Positions 9,900 to 20,380 of a DNA stretch of 64,000 nucleotides are shown here, in pieces. The notes beneath the pieces are model-generated. The model did no database searches, had not been told where the DNA came from, and worked only from the letters and a program-made list of their open reading frames with translations. The position numbers and the translations under genes are program-made. Source of the DNA: Perkinsus olseni (taxonomy: Eukaryota > Perkinsozoa > Perkinsida > Perkinsidae); assembly GCA_013115135.1 (NCBI GenBank), contig JABANP010000149.1, positions 1 to 64,000 on the forward strand. Direction: 5' to 3'. The first letter of the stretch is position 1; every line of letters starts with the position of its first letter.

Positions 9900-11050
9900 C
9901 TGCAAATGTTCGGCGGCCATGCAAGATCTCTGCACTCCCGTGTGCCAGACGCATTTGCCTTTCCTCCGGCGCTCTGCTGGTACCGAGACTATCGATATGC
10001 AAATAACTAGTAAGGGGGCAACAACGCTGTCGAACGAGTCGGCAAATCGAATTCGTTGTCTCTGCATTCGGGTCTCTTAATTTTCTGCAAATTTGGGACA
10101 GGGATGATGCTCCTCTAGGGAGCCTATTTGCCACATGACTCGGCCTTAGTGAGAGCTTCCTTCTCAATCGCGTCGTCCTTGTTTCAGGGGACTATGACCT
10201 CATTGCCCGCGTGGGGACGAGAACGTTCACCAGGCGACTACAAATGGTAGCGAATTCCCGTTTGTTTCCCAGCCGTCAGTCTCTGCAACGCGAAGGCGCG
10301 GATCGTGAGCAGAGACAAGATAATCTCGGAATCTTGAGCCGCGCTAAGCTAATGATACCTCCCCCTTACCCTTGAGACCATAATTAGGACGGCTACTACA
10401 TACACGGGAGTGTTGAGTGAAGGCCAAATGCCAGGCAGTCAGCATGGCCGAGCCTTCAGTGAAGCGAAGGAATTGTCGTGGTCAGCATGATTGCCGACTC
10501 CGAGACGTCGCGTGTTTGCCACCGAAAGAACTACCGCCGTGCGCAGGGTCGTGTTGTTAGTTCCATTACAGCGTACATATCGTAGACATGTTTTTCGGAA
10601 CCCAGCATGTTGGGGATCCCAACTTCCACAGCAATGAACGAGCCTACACCATCTCCCGACGTAGACGATGCTGCATCATTGTGTGCGTACAGCATCGTAG
10701 AGAAACTCTTCTGACTGCAGTAGTCGACGAGTGAGGATGCTTGTTCACCCCTAATTCACTTATTAGACTAGAGGTAGCGACTACATTGTAGTCATATGGG
10801 CCGCCGTAACGAGGCAGATGTGAGTGTCATTCACTAGCGCCGGAAACAGGCGATCTGATATGGGGCGAGCGATGATACACGTCCACACGAGACTATGTCT
10901 ATCATGAGGGCTAGCGCAAAGGGAACGCTCGAGAGTGGAAAGAACGTGCGTTTCCGTGCTCATACCGAGCATCTCTATGCAATTCAGCCATTCCTAGTTT
11001 ACTGCAGGGTCGGTTTTCCTCAATTATCTTCCAATCTCGCTGACGCCTCA
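9900..11050. other. Non-coding 5' region of the subtilase gene
   Basis: No convincing exon is seen. The sequence is conserved in the second arm (about 27310-28700 reversed), which suggests the promoter was duplicated with the gene. A longer in-frame start for the subtilase at 10895 exists, but the 53 residues it adds do not resemble a leader. Confidence 0.4.
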
Positions 11051-11053
11051 ATA

Positions 11054-12547
11054 ATGCCTCCCACTTACTCCTTCGCTGGTCTATCGCGAGTCCTGATCAT
11101 TCTTCTTCTGGCTGTAAACCCAGTAGTGCCCGACAAAGCAGTGGTAATCATAGAAGATTTCAAGGGAAAACAAGTTAATATAGAAGATGCCTTTCGCCAA
11201 TACCGCGACGCCATAGCAAAGGGGGGATATCCGAAGGAAAACTTGAATAGGCTGTCACAATGCTTCGGAGGAAGGAATGGACAGAACGTGATAGAGAAAT
11301 TGGACACTTGCGGCATACAAATTGTCAGCGGTGGCAGCGAGGATTGCCCAGCTTCTAACGAGGGCATTTGTGACTTCGTCGGGTCTATCAAACCTTTCTT
11401 TGAACGAGGGAAAGCCTTATGCATCGTAGAAGGCTTGGAGCATACTAGCTCCTCGCCCCTGTTAGGCCAAGCTGGAGATCATGTCGTAGAGGCGGCTGTC
11501 GCAAGTCCGAGTTTACCTGCAAATGTTTTACAATATCCCCCGAATGATAAAGAGTTCCCTGGACAGGAAACTTTCTTCAAAGCATTAAGGATCGAGGAGA
11601 CTTGGAAGGCGGTGACGGAGTCGGGTCTTCAACGGGAAGATGTGGTGGTGGCCATCATAGACAGCGGCATAGCAGCTGATCATCCCGACTTTAAAGGGAA
11701 GATAGAGAAGGGATACGACGCTTCCGGAAGACGCAATAAGTCCCTTGCGGATGTTAGTGGTCACGGTACGGCGATGGCCGGTATAATTGGCTCGAATATC
11801 AACAACGGTATCGGCATCGCTGGCATTGCTGATAAAGTTAAACTCTTCCCGATAAGGGCAACGAGGAACAGAACGAGAAGTTTCCTGACTTCCGAGATGA
11901 TCAGAGCCTGGGAGGCAGCCCTGAAATTCAAGAAGACCCAAGTTATACTTTATGCTTATGGGCGCCCCTTCGAAAGAGCAGACTCCCTTATAAAAAAGCA
12001 CTTACTCGAGAAAGCTGTAAAGAAGGGAGTCTTCGTTGTCACGGGAGCCTCCAATTCCAATGATTTCGACGGTCGGGAAGACGTCCTCGTGCCATGCGGT
12101 CTGGCCAACGGCATTCGCGGAGTGGTTTGCGTCGCTGCAACATTCGCGAAGGCCCCCACGGTCCTCTGCTCCAACGCCTCGAAGCTTGCTAGCTTCGGCT
12201 CGCCAGATAGCGATGTTGTTTTCCCTACACCAAACAAAGTGGCGGGTGAATGGATATATGCGAAGGAAAAGTGGGGATCATCGGCTGCGTCGGCAGCTGT
12301 CGCTGGTGTAGTGGCTCTGATGACGAGCTTCAAGAACTTCAAGCCGGAGGATATCGATAGGATGCTATTGAACGCTACTGAAGGCCGAGTCCGAACGAAG
12401 ACGGGGTACGAGATGACATACGGTGTCCTTCGACCTGATCTCGCCGTCAAACAGGCCATAGCCGAGGCTGGCTTACCTCAAATTAGAAGTTCCAAGTGGG
12501 GACGCCTCATTCGGTCCATCCACCATTGGCGGGGATCAAGAAGGTAG
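11054..12547 (+). CDS. Secreted subtilisin-like serine protease (S8)
   Basis: Single-exon gene of 497 residues. I chose the ATG at 11054 because it is followed by a clear signal peptide (MPPTYSFAGLSRVLIILLLAV); an ATG at 10895 would bury it. A propeptide-like region of about 150 residues with paired cysteines precedes the catalytic domain. The subtilase residues are visible: Asp in VVVAIIDSGIAADHPDF, His in VSGHGTAMAGIIGSN, the oxyanion Asn in VTGASNSNDFDG, and Ser in WGSSAASAAVAGVVALM. The Ser motif is GSSAAS rather than the usual GTSMAxP, so the highly conserved proline is replaced. Family knowledge: S8 proteases cleave extracellular or secretory-pathway proteins, and Perkinsus is known for a secreted subtilisin. 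A second copy lies inverted at 25783-27304 and is frameshifted. The absence of introns contrasts with the neighbouring genes. Confidence 0.92.
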   Translation: MPPTYSFAGLSRVLIILLLAVNPVVPDKAVVIIEDFKGKQVNIEDAFRQYRDAIAKGGYPKENLNRLSQCFGGRNGQNVIEKLDTCGIQIVSGGSEDCPASNEGICDFVGSIKPFFERGKALCIVEGLEHTSSSPLLGQAGDHVVEAAVASPSLPANVLQYPPNDKEFPGQETFFKALRIEETWKAVTESGLQREDVVVAIIDSGIAADHPDFKGKIEKGYDASGRRNKSLADVSGHGTAMAGIIGSNINNGIGIAGIADKVKLFPIRATRNRTRSFLTSEMIRAWEAALKFKKTQVILYAYGRPFERADSLIKKHLLEKAVKKGVFVVTGASNSNDFDGREDVLVPCGLANGIRGVVCVAATFAKAPTVLCSNASKLASFGSPDSDVVFPTPNKVAGEWIYAKEKWGSSAASAAVAGVVALMTSFKNFKPEDIDRMLLNATEGRVRTKTGYEMTYGVLRPDLAVKQAIAEAGLPQIRSSKWGRLIRSIHHWRGSRR

Positions 12548-12910
12548 ATGGTGGCAACCTAGGCGATACTGTTGATTAGCGATAGTGCCGTTACTGTGGC
12601 TCAGCCGCCGTACAGCTCCATGATATCGGCGCTCATCTTGCTGAACAACGTTGTTCTGATGTGGTCCTTGTGAAATACGAACATGCCCAATTGTCTTGTT
12701 GTGCTGAGTCCCGTCGGTCGTAGCCGAGGCTCGCCTGGCTAGCTCACAGGCTGTGAGTCACAGCCAGAAGCATCATCTCTTGAGCCCTCATACCGTTCGA
12801 GTGGCACATCGCCAATTGCTCGTCCATTTGTTGGGTTATTCATGGCTTGCTTCGGCAACCTTCTTGCCCCGTCTGGCATTCTGCGCTATCCGAGTGGTCT
12901 CTCTGCCCGT

Positions 12911-13868
12911 CTATGCTTTACTCTGAGCTTCCCCAGCGTGATGCATTGCTTCGCAGCTTGCTACACTCACGCTGTACAAATACACAGCAGCTGTGTCACA
13001 GCTTGTGGCATGCATGAGAGCACGCAGTTGAAGGGCGTCGTGATGTTGTTAGTGTACGCACAACCACGCCCTAGCGGTTTGAAGTTGCTGGACTGCTAAC
13101 ACAGATTGATCACATATGACATGTTGAGTCCTCACTGGCAGTGAGTCACTGCTGAGGGAAATATCGTGTACTGAACCAGGGGAACGTAGATGGCAACCGA
13201 CGAGAGGGAAGTACATTAGACTACACGCTAGACTCTCGTCCAACTACAACTCAGCCAGCTAGCTCGCTGAATAGCTAGAGGTAGGGAAAACATGGCTATA
13301 CGACAATTACCACGGAGTTGTTCACTGCACTACTGTTCCCCGTCACCTACTTACGTAGACTTCGATGATCACACCAGCCATATGACTCGAAAATCTGCTA
13401 TGATTTTGCATCCACCAGAAGTGTACGTCGTCAAGTCTATCGTCAACTATTTCCATCTTGTGGATGGACCATTCAAGATCGTTCTCCAAAACTCATTACG
13501 GGTTGTTCACTCTGTTAAGGTGATTGACCAGGCACTCTTCAGCCTCATGGGTACATACACACGCCATAACATGCATCGAGTAGTAGGTTTAGGGCCGGAA
13601 TTTGAAGCTAAATAAGGCTGAATACGACGATATATTTTGACTCATTTGGGGCTATGTGTAGCAATAGCCCTATTGCCCCGCCATTCAGCCCATCATATTT
13701 CGCGATACGCCATCTAGGCTCAACTGGGACTCAACACAAACACCGAGCTCGGAGTCTATTCTTGAAACATTGCTATAATATAGCATTGGCAATAACTTAT
13801 ATAAGAACCACAGAAGGGTATTTAGTTTGATATTCAACAGAATATCCTGATGTCAATTATAATAGGAT
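12911..13868. other. Intergenic region, no gene supported
   Basis: A 107-codon plus-strand frame (13292-13615) has no recognisable domain, no splice partner and no biased composition, and I do not support it as a gene. The stretch near 13770-13860 is AT-rich and lies just past the stop of the PB1 gene, where its 3' UTR should be. Confidence 0.4.
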
Positions 13869-15024
13869 TCACGCAGTCTTTTTTTGCTCTTGCTGCTGGC
13901 CTTGACCATCGGTCTTCTTCTTACCAGCGGCGTCACCAACAGCCTTCTTCTGAGCATCGGCAACCTTCTTGGCTCCCTTCAGAGAGTTTGTGCGAGCATG
14001 ACGCATGAAGTGGTCGGCTATACGGCTCAGATTCTGCTGAGTGGCCATCAGCGACCCAACCAATTCGCGGGCCGCATCATGGCTCTCAACAAAACCAAAG
14101 TCGTCGAGCAAATCGGCGAAGTCTCGGGCAGTCTCATCATCATCGACCATCTTCATCTCATCGGCGATATCCTTCCAGGCGCGAGAAGAGTCTTGCTCCT
14201 GCTCTAACGCCCGAGACATGATATGATCAGCAACACGCTGAAGATCCTTGCCAGAACCGACCAGACCATTCACAAGCTCCTTAGCCTTGTCCTTGCCCTC
14301 GACGAAACCCATTTCTGTTAGCAGGTCTACCATGGTATCCACAGCCTCCTTCTCCGACTTCACATTCCGCTCGATATGATACTCATGGCCATCCTTACGA
14401 CTAGTAGCCGAGACCTTACCGCTGGTCTTGACGTGAGGCTGGATGGCACTAGCGTCGTTCTCCTTTCTCCATCTCACTAGCAGTCCGCTTCTCTCCTCTG
14501 GCAGGCTTCTGAGCCTTAGGAGCAGCAGCAGCAGCAGTAACGGACTTCTTCTCATTCTGCCTGTTCTCGAGATGTCTTGCAACACTGTCCAAGTCCTGGC
14601 CAGTAGCGAGCATACTGTCAACCAACTGCCAAGCATCATCGAAGGTGTTCATGTAGTCGAAGTCGGTCAACCACCGAGCGAGACTTCTCGCAGAAGCATC
14701 ATCAGCACGCTGGACAGCAACACTCCTATCAGTATCTCTCTTGATGAAGAGGTCAAGGACTGGTACCGCAGTCTCGTCGTTCGACTTGAGCATCTTACCA
14801 GGCAAGGACACAGCATCAGCAACCGAGAGGTCGTTCAATAAGCACATCTCGTCGGCGTCATCCAAGTAGTAGATACGATACTCCTTGCCCTTCAGTTCAG
14901 GCCAGGCCTGCTCGATATAACCCTTGATCTGAGCCATATCCTTGCAGCTATCAGCCTGTACACGCACCCGAAGAGTCTCCTCAGTGGTGTGCAACTTCAA
15001 GACCAATTCTTTGCAAGACGACAT
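13869..15024 (-). CDS. PB1-domain protein with three UBA-like helical repeats
   Basis: The N-terminal frame (15024 to about 14490) begins MSSCKELVLKLH and fits a PB1 domain, with the acidic OPCA-type motif YYLDDADEMCLL at residues 50-61. Three related repeats of about 50 residues follow: ARWLTDFDYMNTFDDAW, DLLTEMGFVEGKDKAKELV and DLLDDFGFVESHDAARELV, each ending in a helix like DLxxVADHxM. They resemble UBA folds (MGF turn, C-terminal helix) but are longer. The tail is Lys/Gln-rich. PB1 plus UBA suggests a p62/NBR1-type ubiquitin or autophagy adaptor, which is an inference. The frame changes between 14490 and 14440. A 43-base intron with GTTACT...CAGAG borders would restore phase, but a base error in the GCA/GCT-repeat neighbourhood is also possible. 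Confidence 0.6.
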
Positions 15025-15614
15025 ATGTGGGAAGGTTTGATAGACAAATTTAAAATCAATTGTAAACTGATAAGTTGGTATTAGTGTCGATGCACAGCAC
15101 TAGCCACAGCCGCTAAGGGGACACCCTTGTGACGCATTGTGTTCACACCAAGCATCGTTCATAGGCGCCATTCAATGTCGTAGTTTCTTTCAACCTCAAG
15201 AGTATTATGGACTCGAGTGAGCCATGCGACCCTCTCTTAATGTCCAGTGTCAGAACGTTATCCAGGCAGGACGTCGCGGCTCGCCAAAGGTTGTCCCCGC
15301 ATGGGACAGTTTGTGTGTTGCTCCAGAAAATTGTGCCGTGGTCCCCAGTGTAACGTCACGGATACGATGACCGTTTGAGGCTGTTCACGCGTTCGTTCCC
15401 AGAGATGAGTTCACCATAAACACAAATGCGCGTCTTTAGTCGACGATGACAGCAGAAGGAGAATTGGTGGGGGAGGAGTGGTTCGCAGAGAGGCAGTGAT
15501 GCGATGTAGGGGCACCTCGATTCTACTGACGAACGCAAGACCGCGTTGAGAAAACGAGAGAGAACAAGTGTAGCAAGATAGCTGCAGACAAGGGAAAGTC
15601 GTAGAGGTTAATTA
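15025..15614. other. Intergenic region between PB1 and RPA2 genes
   Basis: It holds the promoter and 5' UTR of the PB1 gene and the 3' UTR of RPA2. The 60-codon minus frame inside it has no features of a gene. Confidence 0.5.
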
Positions 15615-17820
15615 TCAAGCTCCGGACATCTTGAAATGATCGTCATCATCAGTCGTGTAAAGCTGCCCATCATCTGTCAAAGCTTGCAGAAGTTGATTAA
15701 TCTGACATGCACTCATACTGACCTTGCTTCGACCTAAGATACTCCCTACCTCATCATGGTGGAACCGAGTGCTGAACCTCATAAGAACCTGCTGTCGAGA
15801 GAACGCTGCGTTCATCCCGCCAAACGCCGCCCGTAGCTCAGGCAAGAGCAGCTGTCGAGCTCTGGCGAGGACCGCATTACCGCCAGCCGAACCTTGATAC
15901 GGTCAATTGCAGCGACTCAATACGGAGGGCCACCCACAAGCTTACTCATCCTCTGCATTAGCGGACGGCTGGCTTGGGTCTGGTAAGTACTCGCCTGCCC
16001 GAAATCTGAGCGGAGCGATGCAGGACGCTGGAAGAACAGCCACCATTACTCTGTTGTTGTGGCGTTTTCATAGCCTGATTAGTCTGCGGAGGCTGGGGAT
16101 TCCCTGAACCCTGCAGGGCCGCCTTCATCTTTGGTATCTCGTCCGTGAGCATCACCATAGCGTGGGCCACGGCGATCATGTGGTAGGCGATACGATCGGG
16201 CCTGATGCAAGCTCTACCATCACGACGTTACTAGGTATTTAGGAGGGGAATTTCCGAAAGTAATCAGGAAATTGGCAGAATCGCCGACTGTTGGTTGCGA
16301 CCGATTCCTCACACCCTCTCATATCAGTAGCATCAATAGCAGGGTAATCGATATGCGAATATTGAAGTAGTACCGAAGGCACTTCAGTAGGACGCAGTCG
16401 CCCTCAAGGAACGAGCGCCCTTCACTAACAGGCCGGGTCCCACGCCAGAATACGCCAGTAGACCCTATCCACGCGAGCACATGGATGATAGCCTCCCCCC
16501 ACACTACGTCGAGAGGACCTCTATGTGATGAGCATTGATGTTGCTCTCCACGTTCAACCGCCTCAGTCGACCCACCACTGACACATATTGCCCGACTTGG
16601 ATATCATCGGTCGGTGGGGCACCTGATCACTAAGACAAATGCACCACACCGGAGCAGCTCTCCACCATCACCCGTCATCGCCGAGAGGCTGCTATCTACA
16701 AACCGCTTGGCCTGCACGCAGCCAGTACCATCGTCAATGGTGTACTCGATACCACTAAGGAATCGGACTGCCACTATAAAGGTTGGCAGAGGAGGGGCTA
16801 CCTTTCAGTTCGTCTCTGTATGTCTATCACCGCTCCGACAATCTCAACCATGGAAGCTTCCTTGCCGTGGAACCTGCACAAGTCGTAGCTAGAGGTGTCA
16901 GAAACCGAGCGTTCCGGTTACTACTTGAAATTGATATCCCCAACCTCCATCTCATTCATAGCGTTATTTATCATGGCTGCTGTGACTGGGATGAGGCCCA
17001 TGGACTCCCTGGCCGAGAAATCTGTCTTCCCGCGACCAGTACCCGGGGATATCGGGGCGCACTCCCGAAGCCCCCAACGGACTCTATAAATGATACATAC
17101 CATAAAATCCGTATCTCTCGGTAGTAGTACGTCTGTTGGGACTGTTATAGAAGCCACCTCCTCCTCCTGCCATACCCTGCGTCATACCACCTCCACCGAA
17201 GCCTCCACCACCCTGGGTTCCACCGAAACCTGCAGCGTGAAAGACCGGTGGCCGTAGATACACCGCAGAGGACGGCCTCGCTGATTGTGCTTAGCGATAG
17301 AGAAGACTAGCAGCCAGATATCAATAATCTCTACCAATAGTCAGCCCTGATCGCTACACTTGTCCTCTCAATGCCTTCCTTTCCTCACGAGGAGCCTAGT
17401 ATTAGCTGTGTCCAGCATAGAGGTCGAACAGCGCCCCAATGCGTTCCAAGTTCTGTAAACGAGTCCTGCGATTCTATCCAAGACCTCTTCTACTGACCGA
17501 ATCACTCAGTTAATTAATAGACTCTCTGAGCGATCTACCCCGGGCGTGGCCGAGGTCCGACCTCAAAGATACTCCTTGCCTCTATGCCATTGACTCCGAG
17601 GTGCCCCCTTCGACAAGCGGAGATGGTAACGCTGATTAACAATCGCCAAGATGACACCTTACTATGAAAAATACGGACGGGCCATTCCGAAAGTATCAGA
17701 AATTGCATCGTAAGTCCCTCACAATAACGACGGGTGCTAACGCGTGTAGCGAGGAACCTCTCATGACCAGTCCTACCTCCAAAACCCCCATAACCGCCGA
17801 AGCCCACCGAGGTCACCACC
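15615..17820 (-). CDS. RPA2: Replication protein A 32-kDa subunit (RPA2)
   Basis: Multi-exon minus-strand gene. A Gly-rich N-terminus (VGFGGYGGFGG, then GGGGFGGGGMTQGM, ending NSPNRR) matches the phosphorylated Gly/Ser leader of RPA32. The OB-fold follows across exons: LIPVTAAMINNAM, EVGDINFKFHGKEASMVEIVG, then SGIEYTIDDGTGCVQAKRF, the counterpart of YKIDDMT in animals. After VGRLRRLNVESNINAHHIEV comes the helix AVAHAMVMLTDEI that pairs in the trimer core, a Gln/Asn linker, and the C-terminal winged helix ending GQLYTTDDDDHFKMSGA at 15615, which closely matches the known IYSTVDDDHFK ending. RPA is the nuclear single-strand DNA-binding trimer of replication and repair. Exon phases fit for the first five exons. 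A one-base shift seems to interrupt the frame near 16530, and the true start codon upstream of about 17820 is not resolved. Confidence 0.85.
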
Positions 17821-17991
17821 GCCGAACATCGGAAGCAAGGGAGACGATGACAACGATTACTATCAGCCCGGCAACATTCACCACTGTAACACTACAGACC
17901 GCTGTTTTTGTGAGACTCCTTCGAGTGCGTTCTACTACTACTATCCAGCTAATAGTTGCTTCTCTTCCCTCATAGCGACAGACGTTACGAC

Positions 17992-18854
17992 TCAGTGTTG
18001 TTGCTGAACGAGACAAGGCGAGTGACCAATGCAAAGGGCGTATCTTATTACTCCTGGCATGCCTGGCATCATTCCGGGAGGCGGCGGGGGCATCCCTGGG
18101 AAGCCGGGCATCGGTGGCATGCCTGACACAAAGATACATCCATAACGTTGACTCCCCGAAACCCGTATACTACCCGGAGGAGCACCAGGGGCCATCTGAG
18201 CCGGGAGCAGGACCGCCAACACCACGTATCTGACAGAAGGAAACTTACACGAGAGTTGCGAAAGGAGTGGTACCGGTCCAGTGAGTCCTTGAGGAGCATG
18301 ACCCAAGGGTGCAATAGGGACACCGCGACCTGCTGCCTGTCCACGGCCAGGGCCAGCCTAAGATACCAACCGTTGCTGTTCCAGTTCGCTCCATCACGGT
18401 TCACTACCATAGGGCCTTCGCTCTTCTTCACATTAGGCGGAGGGGCCTCAGCAGTCATCGAGATGATATTCTCACCGCGAAGAATCTGTTGTAATAAAGA
18501 TACCACCCTCCCATACGACGCCCAATGCTACTACCAATAAACCGAGCATCCTCTTAACTTCTCTCTCCTCGCCAAGGCCGGCTTCCCCCTTCGACCGCAC
18601 CTGGGGGGTTCAGCAACACTGGTCGGAGCAGCGATGCTAGTGATGTTACTTTTCGGAACTCCTCAGTGTCCGCCAACACCAAGTTCATGTGCTTATCAAA
18701 CGCCATGAATTGCCCAATCTGATGATGTGAAACATTTTTATTATTCCAACCATACCATAAATCCCACTACCATTATCCTGCCATCGTGTAGAGTGACTCT
18801 GACTCGGTAGTTGAGCCACTGCTGCATCTTAGTGTTCCTTCCGACGGCCGGCAT
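17992..18854 (-). CDS. SNRPB: Spliceosomal Sm protein B (SmB/SNRPB)
   Basis: Seven exons: 18854-18771, 18718-18650, 18600-18535, 18485-18408, 18357-18274, 18229-18174 and about 18122-17992. The first five fit phase exactly. Sm1 reads MQQWLNYRVRVTLHDGRIM then GQFMAFDKHMNLVLADTEEF. A charged linker follows, then Sm2 reads ILRGENIISMTAEAPPP. The SmB signature tail comes next (AGRGVPIAPLGHAPQGLTGP, then RGVGG) and a Pro/Met-rich end with PGMPPPPPGMM. SmB is part of the heptameric ring on U1, U2, U4 and U5 snRNAs. Introns are 42-52 bases. Exon 6 changes frame near 18200: its start fits GVGGPAP and its end fits APGAPPG in another frame, as if one base were gained or lost. The gene lies just upstream of RPA2 on the same strand. 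Confidence 0.9.
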
Positions 18855-19408
18855 CTTTCAAAGGGAAAGGAAGAAGAAGAAGGCGAACGGGCCACCTGCG
18901 AAAAGGGCCACTCGTAACACCAACACGAAACGACAGTCCATTTGCTTCGAGGCGGTAATCTCTTATCAGGGCGCGCGCGATTGCAACCAGCGGAGCGAAG
19001 CGATTCACGAATGCACATTTTCAATTGAAGTTGTTGAACACCACAGTCCCTATGGAAAGACTATATGTTATCTGGACAGGCTACGTGCTTCTCGTAATAT
19101 TCTCGCACCACTTCTCGTTTGTAGAGTACCTGGTCAAAAGGGCAACACTGAAGCGCTCCGACACACCTCTGCTGAGTAGTAAAGGGGTCTTCAAAATCTC
19201 GTGAGCAGTTTTGGATACGCACAGAGTCAGTGCCCGCGTGAGAGTATTGAGACAAAATTTTTGGAGACTATGGCCAGCATCTTCGTCAATCAGACTGCCG
19301 GATCCCATCGAATTACGTGGCGCGTGACGAAATATGTGACCGTTCAACGCGATGTCGGAGGTGGCTGGCCCTGCGTAAATGGAGAGTCGGCTGAGTTCGG
19401 GTTCACTC

Positions 19409-20380
19409 TCACGCGGCACTGACTAATGCGTTTTCAAAAGTGCTCACGAGGTCTCGAAACGCCCTTAAGTATCGACGACCACGTTTGATGGGGGGTATGA
19501 AAGAAGACCGCGGCCCCACGAAGGTCACATTCATCGCAATGAGAGTGTTAATTCGATCTACTTTGAGAATCTGCGGTCTTGCTTTCGCCAAGTGAGCTTG
19601 GGCATCCTCGGGTGTCATGTGGAAGTGCTTCATCAACCAGCAGATGACGATGGTGCCCGACCTGAGTGAAGGCCTTTCACGGTGATATCAACAGCAAGGA
19701 GGAGCTCACCTGCCCTTCCCCGCTTTGCAGTGTACATAAACGCTCTTGCCAGCTTCGAGCTGCTCATCGATGTAACTAGGGAGAAAACAGTCGTTACACG
19801 AAGGACCACGCCGACTGGTAACGGATCAAAAACGCGTTGAAAATGAGAAGATAATAACAGCTTACTCGACAGCGGCCTCCACAGTGGGCAGGTCAGGAGA
19901 CACGAAGTCCGTCATGGGGAATGATCGGGATTCCACCGAGGGGCCGGCGAAGTCCCGATCCAGTGTGCTCACGAACACGGACACGCCGGCTTGCTCTACT
20001 AGTGTCTCTCGCATAGACTGACAAAGAGGACAGTGAAGCCATGGTAGCAGCAACGCCAGGAGAAGCAACAAGAGAGGACGCTCGACCGTACAACACCTTT
20101 AATGGAATGTATACCATATAATGGTTATAATCGCAGGTCGGCAACGATGCGGCAGAACCACGCTACAGAGACGCCTTTCTTGAACTCAAGACGAAGAACG
20201 GCAAGTCCATCTCTGTTTCATACAGCACCAGCGGCATTAGAATGATCGTAGAAGGGAATAGGAACTCACCGCGAAGACAGGAGCAGGCCCTAGGAGGAGC
20301 TTGCCCCCCGTTGGAAGCTCCGCAATGGTCGAATACCAGTCATCGTTCGATCGGATGTAGAGCAACTGAAAGGGGGCCAT
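19409..20380 (-). CDS. Dual-specificity/PTPMT1-like phosphatase
   Basis: Exons 20380-20270, 20017-19866, 19775-19710 and 19661-19409 are in phase and give 193 residues. Exon 1 has the N-terminal strand KLLLGPAPVFA typical of this group, exon 2 has VSVFVSTLD and PMTDFVSPDLPT, and exons 3 and 4 are joined inside the P-loop. The catalytic motif HCKAGKGRSGT gives the Cys nucleophile and Arg, and the acidic residue is probably the Asp in MTDFV. The next helix IVICWLMKHFHMTPEDAQAHL closes the domain. Family knowledge: such CX5R phosphatases act on phosphoproteins or phosphatidylglycerol phosphate. The substrate here is unknown and no targeting peptide is evident. Exon 1 and intron 1 overlap, in antisense, frames that also look coding (see the gene at 20137). 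Confidence 0.82.

Larger units (their letters stand above)
9740..12910 (+). repeat. Inverted segmental duplication, arm 1
   Basis: This block recurs in reverse orientation at about 25480-28820. Matching landmarks are the stretch near 9790-9970 versus 28570-28790, the subtilase coding region, and the 3' flank containing the same word around CTGCGCTATCCGAG at 12880 versus 25490. The arms differ by scattered substitutions and small indels and are about 12.6 kb apart. Edges are approximate. Confidence 0.85.

Noticed and set aside
13292..13615. 107-codon plus-strand ORF
   Set aside because: No domain, signal peptide or splice partner; sits in spacer next to a converging gene end.
18811..19179. 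122-codon plus-strand ORF
   Set aside because: It begins antisense to SmB exon 1 and runs through the upstream spacer; SmB on the minus strand explains the region.
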